Assembly (NCBI GenBank): GCA_022496805.1
Contig: CM040085.1
Coordinates: 14,103,811 to 14,167,810, forward strand
Direction of reading: 5' to 3'
DNA from: Pohlia nutans
Lineage: Eukaryota; Streptophyta; Bryopsida; Bryales; Mniaceae
DNA length: 64,000 nt
Translations under genes and position numbers: made by a program
The notes under the pieces: model-generated
Database searches by the model: none
What the model saw: only the letters and a program-made list of their open reading frames with translations
Told to the model about the DNA's origin: nothing
Shown: in pieces, positions 62,724 through 64,000 of the stretch
How the letters are laid out: each line of letters begins with the position of its first letter
Numbering within the stretch: the first letter of the stretch is position 1

Positions 62724-63423
62724 TTAAGACCTTTTTAATGGCAAAAGAAGTTGTACATGAGTTTTTTTTTTTTTCTCTGGAAACAAATGACGGACCCTTC
62801 ATTGTAGAAAAACATACATCGGGGAGAGAAAACAAAAGCCTAGTTAACTGTCCCATGAGAGGTTTGATGGGGTTCTAAATGACCTTCGTGCTCATTCTAA
62901 AAAGTTTTCCATGAGTTTGAAAACCACCAAGCTCTTACACACATAAAAATGACAGATCACCAAGCTCTTACAAATCTTTTAACTATTTGGAGTGAACAAA
63001 TAACTAAGAGTGTATTAAAGAAAAATTCGTGATACCTTATTCAAACGCAAGGTGACTTTAAGGATAACTCCAGTGTTACAAAATATTTTATATAGAATAT
63101 TTGGGGAGAATCAATAAGTCTCGCTTTTGAGCGGATGAAATCGCTATTAATAACGCTCCTCAAATTTGATATGTTTCATCTGTATCATGGGATGTAAATA
63201 GCTTCATTAGTGTACTGAAAATTGCTTTGTGCACTACCCCAAATAGTTGAAATAAAAAACCTCATGTTCTTCAATCATTTTCAGTGCGTAGAATTGTCCT
63301 CTAATCATTCTGTTCTTGATACGAACACATTGACATTAGCTTCGTTCAACTAAATGTTCAAAGAGGAGCTATTTTCAAAAGGAGGCATCAAGGATAGCAC
63401 TTGCTATTTGTCCATATGACATA

Positions 63424-63673
63424 CTCCCTCTGTTTCATAATAAGAGTCAACCTTTTTGGCATGTTTCAACTTGATATTTTTTTTGGTCAATAAGTGATCT
63501 CAATACTCAAAAAATGGGTTATCTTTAATAGCAGTATGTAGTTTTTGTGTCACTCTCATTGCCCGTCCTGTTTGAAGTGGAGAGTGCTTGCGTTTTGAAG
63601 TATAAAACATAGGACAAAAACTAGGAGAGAAAAAATGTCAAAAATGGTGGACTCTTTGTTGAAATGGAGGGAG
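63424..63673. mobile_element. Stowaway-type MITE, second family
   Basis: A 250 bp element beginning CTCCCTCTGTTTCATAATAA and ending TTGTTGAAATGGAGGGAG, flanked by TA (63422-63423, 63674-63675). The ends differ from the 48033 family after the first 10 bases. Confidence 0.85.
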
Positions 63674-63779
63674 TAGCCGTTACCAACCTTATATCCAATA
63701 CACTCTTCATTTCAAAGTTATTTTTCTCCTTCTCAGAAAACAATATTGGGTTCAGACGAAATTATTGAATGTCATTTAA

Positions 63780-63989
63780 CCCCTAAAGGACCAAGAAGCC
63801 CAAATTGGGCCTCCTATCTTTTTTAGCAGTTCCGAGTACCTTCTATTTGTTCAAATTTATTTGTTGTTTGATCAACACATGCAACGTTCTTTACTGATAA
63901 CAAATTTGGTCTCATCTGAATTATATTTTTCACAATATGATCGATTGAATTTGTCATTTTAACACCATGAATCCTTGGTCCTTTAGGGG
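63780..63989. mobile_element. TTAA-flanked MITE, family H
   Basis: A 210 bp element with a perfect 16 bp terminal inverted repeat, CCCCTAAAGGACCAAG, and TTAA on both sides (63776-63779 and 63990-63993). The perfect ends suggest a relatively young insertion. Confidence 0.9.
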
Positions 63990-64000
63990 TTAAAATCAAC

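Larger units (their letters stand above)
61860..63090. repeat. Foldback structure with two nested MITEs
   Basis: The left arm (61860-62150) and right arm (62890-63090) are inverted copies. Matched blocks include GGATAACTC near 61860 and 63065, CACGTTGAGTTTGAATAAG near 61900 against its complement near 63045, and GTGTGTAAGAGCTTGGTGGT near 62110 against the complement near 62930. The left arm is interrupted by a CACTA MITE (61975-62073), and the loop is largely occupied by a family A MITE (62157-62723). The foldback is therefore older than both insertions. Confidence 0.65.

Overview
The window looks like nuclear DNA of a land plant. Three multi-exon genes with GT-AG introns encode plant-type proteins: a SUF4-like zinc-finger protein (two copies), a gar2-related coiled-coil protein, and a conserved plant nuclear protein. 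The AT-rich sequence between them is full of small inverted-repeat transposons. A moss or other early-diverging land plant seems likelier to me than a flowering plant, because of the LINE type and the abundant TTAA-flanked MITEs. That is inference only. I see no tRNA, rRNA, CRISPR or prokaryotic-style operon.

Layout: 0-7.3 kb is intergenic, with a 1.26 kb giant palindrome (2901-4158), CACTA-type MITEs and a first TTAA-flanked MITE. 7.58-11.28 kb holds SUF4 copy 1 (+). 11.3-16 kb is intergenic with more MITEs and a SINE-like repeat. 16.05 to about 25.4 kb holds a decayed non-LTR retrotransposon on the minus strand. Its ORF2 reads in order: a 2A-like peptide, an APE endonuclease, a reverse transcriptase, a Cys/His motif, a domain resembling the PCIF1 N6-adenosine methyltransferase, an RNase H and an unidentified C-terminal domain. 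A degraded ORF1 lies upstream, and a GC-rich inverted-repeat element has inserted inside ORF2. 26.3-27.6 kb has a minisatellite and an unidentified open frame. 33.05-36.47 kb holds the gar2-related gene (-), with a 5'UTR intron to 37.62 kb. 40.99-44.69 kb holds SUF4 copy 2 (-), inverted relative to copy 1. 50.9-55.9 kb holds the third gene (+). The rest is MITE-rich intergenic DNA, including a nested foldback structure at 61.86-63.09 kb.

Main points for a second look: (1) The two SUF4 copies form a pair of inverted arms about 3.9 kb long with a spacer of about 29.6 kb. From ATG to stop both are exactly 3698 bp with identical exon lengths. The flanks are clearly older and diverged, and differences inside the arms are clustered, which fits arm-to-arm gene conversion. 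(2) The LINE combines a 2A-like sequence at the start of ORF2 with a PCIF1-like methyltransferase domain between RT and RNase H. (3) Several MITE families have CCC-starting termini and TTAA flanks, the signature of piggyBac, a superfamily I understand to be unusual in plants.
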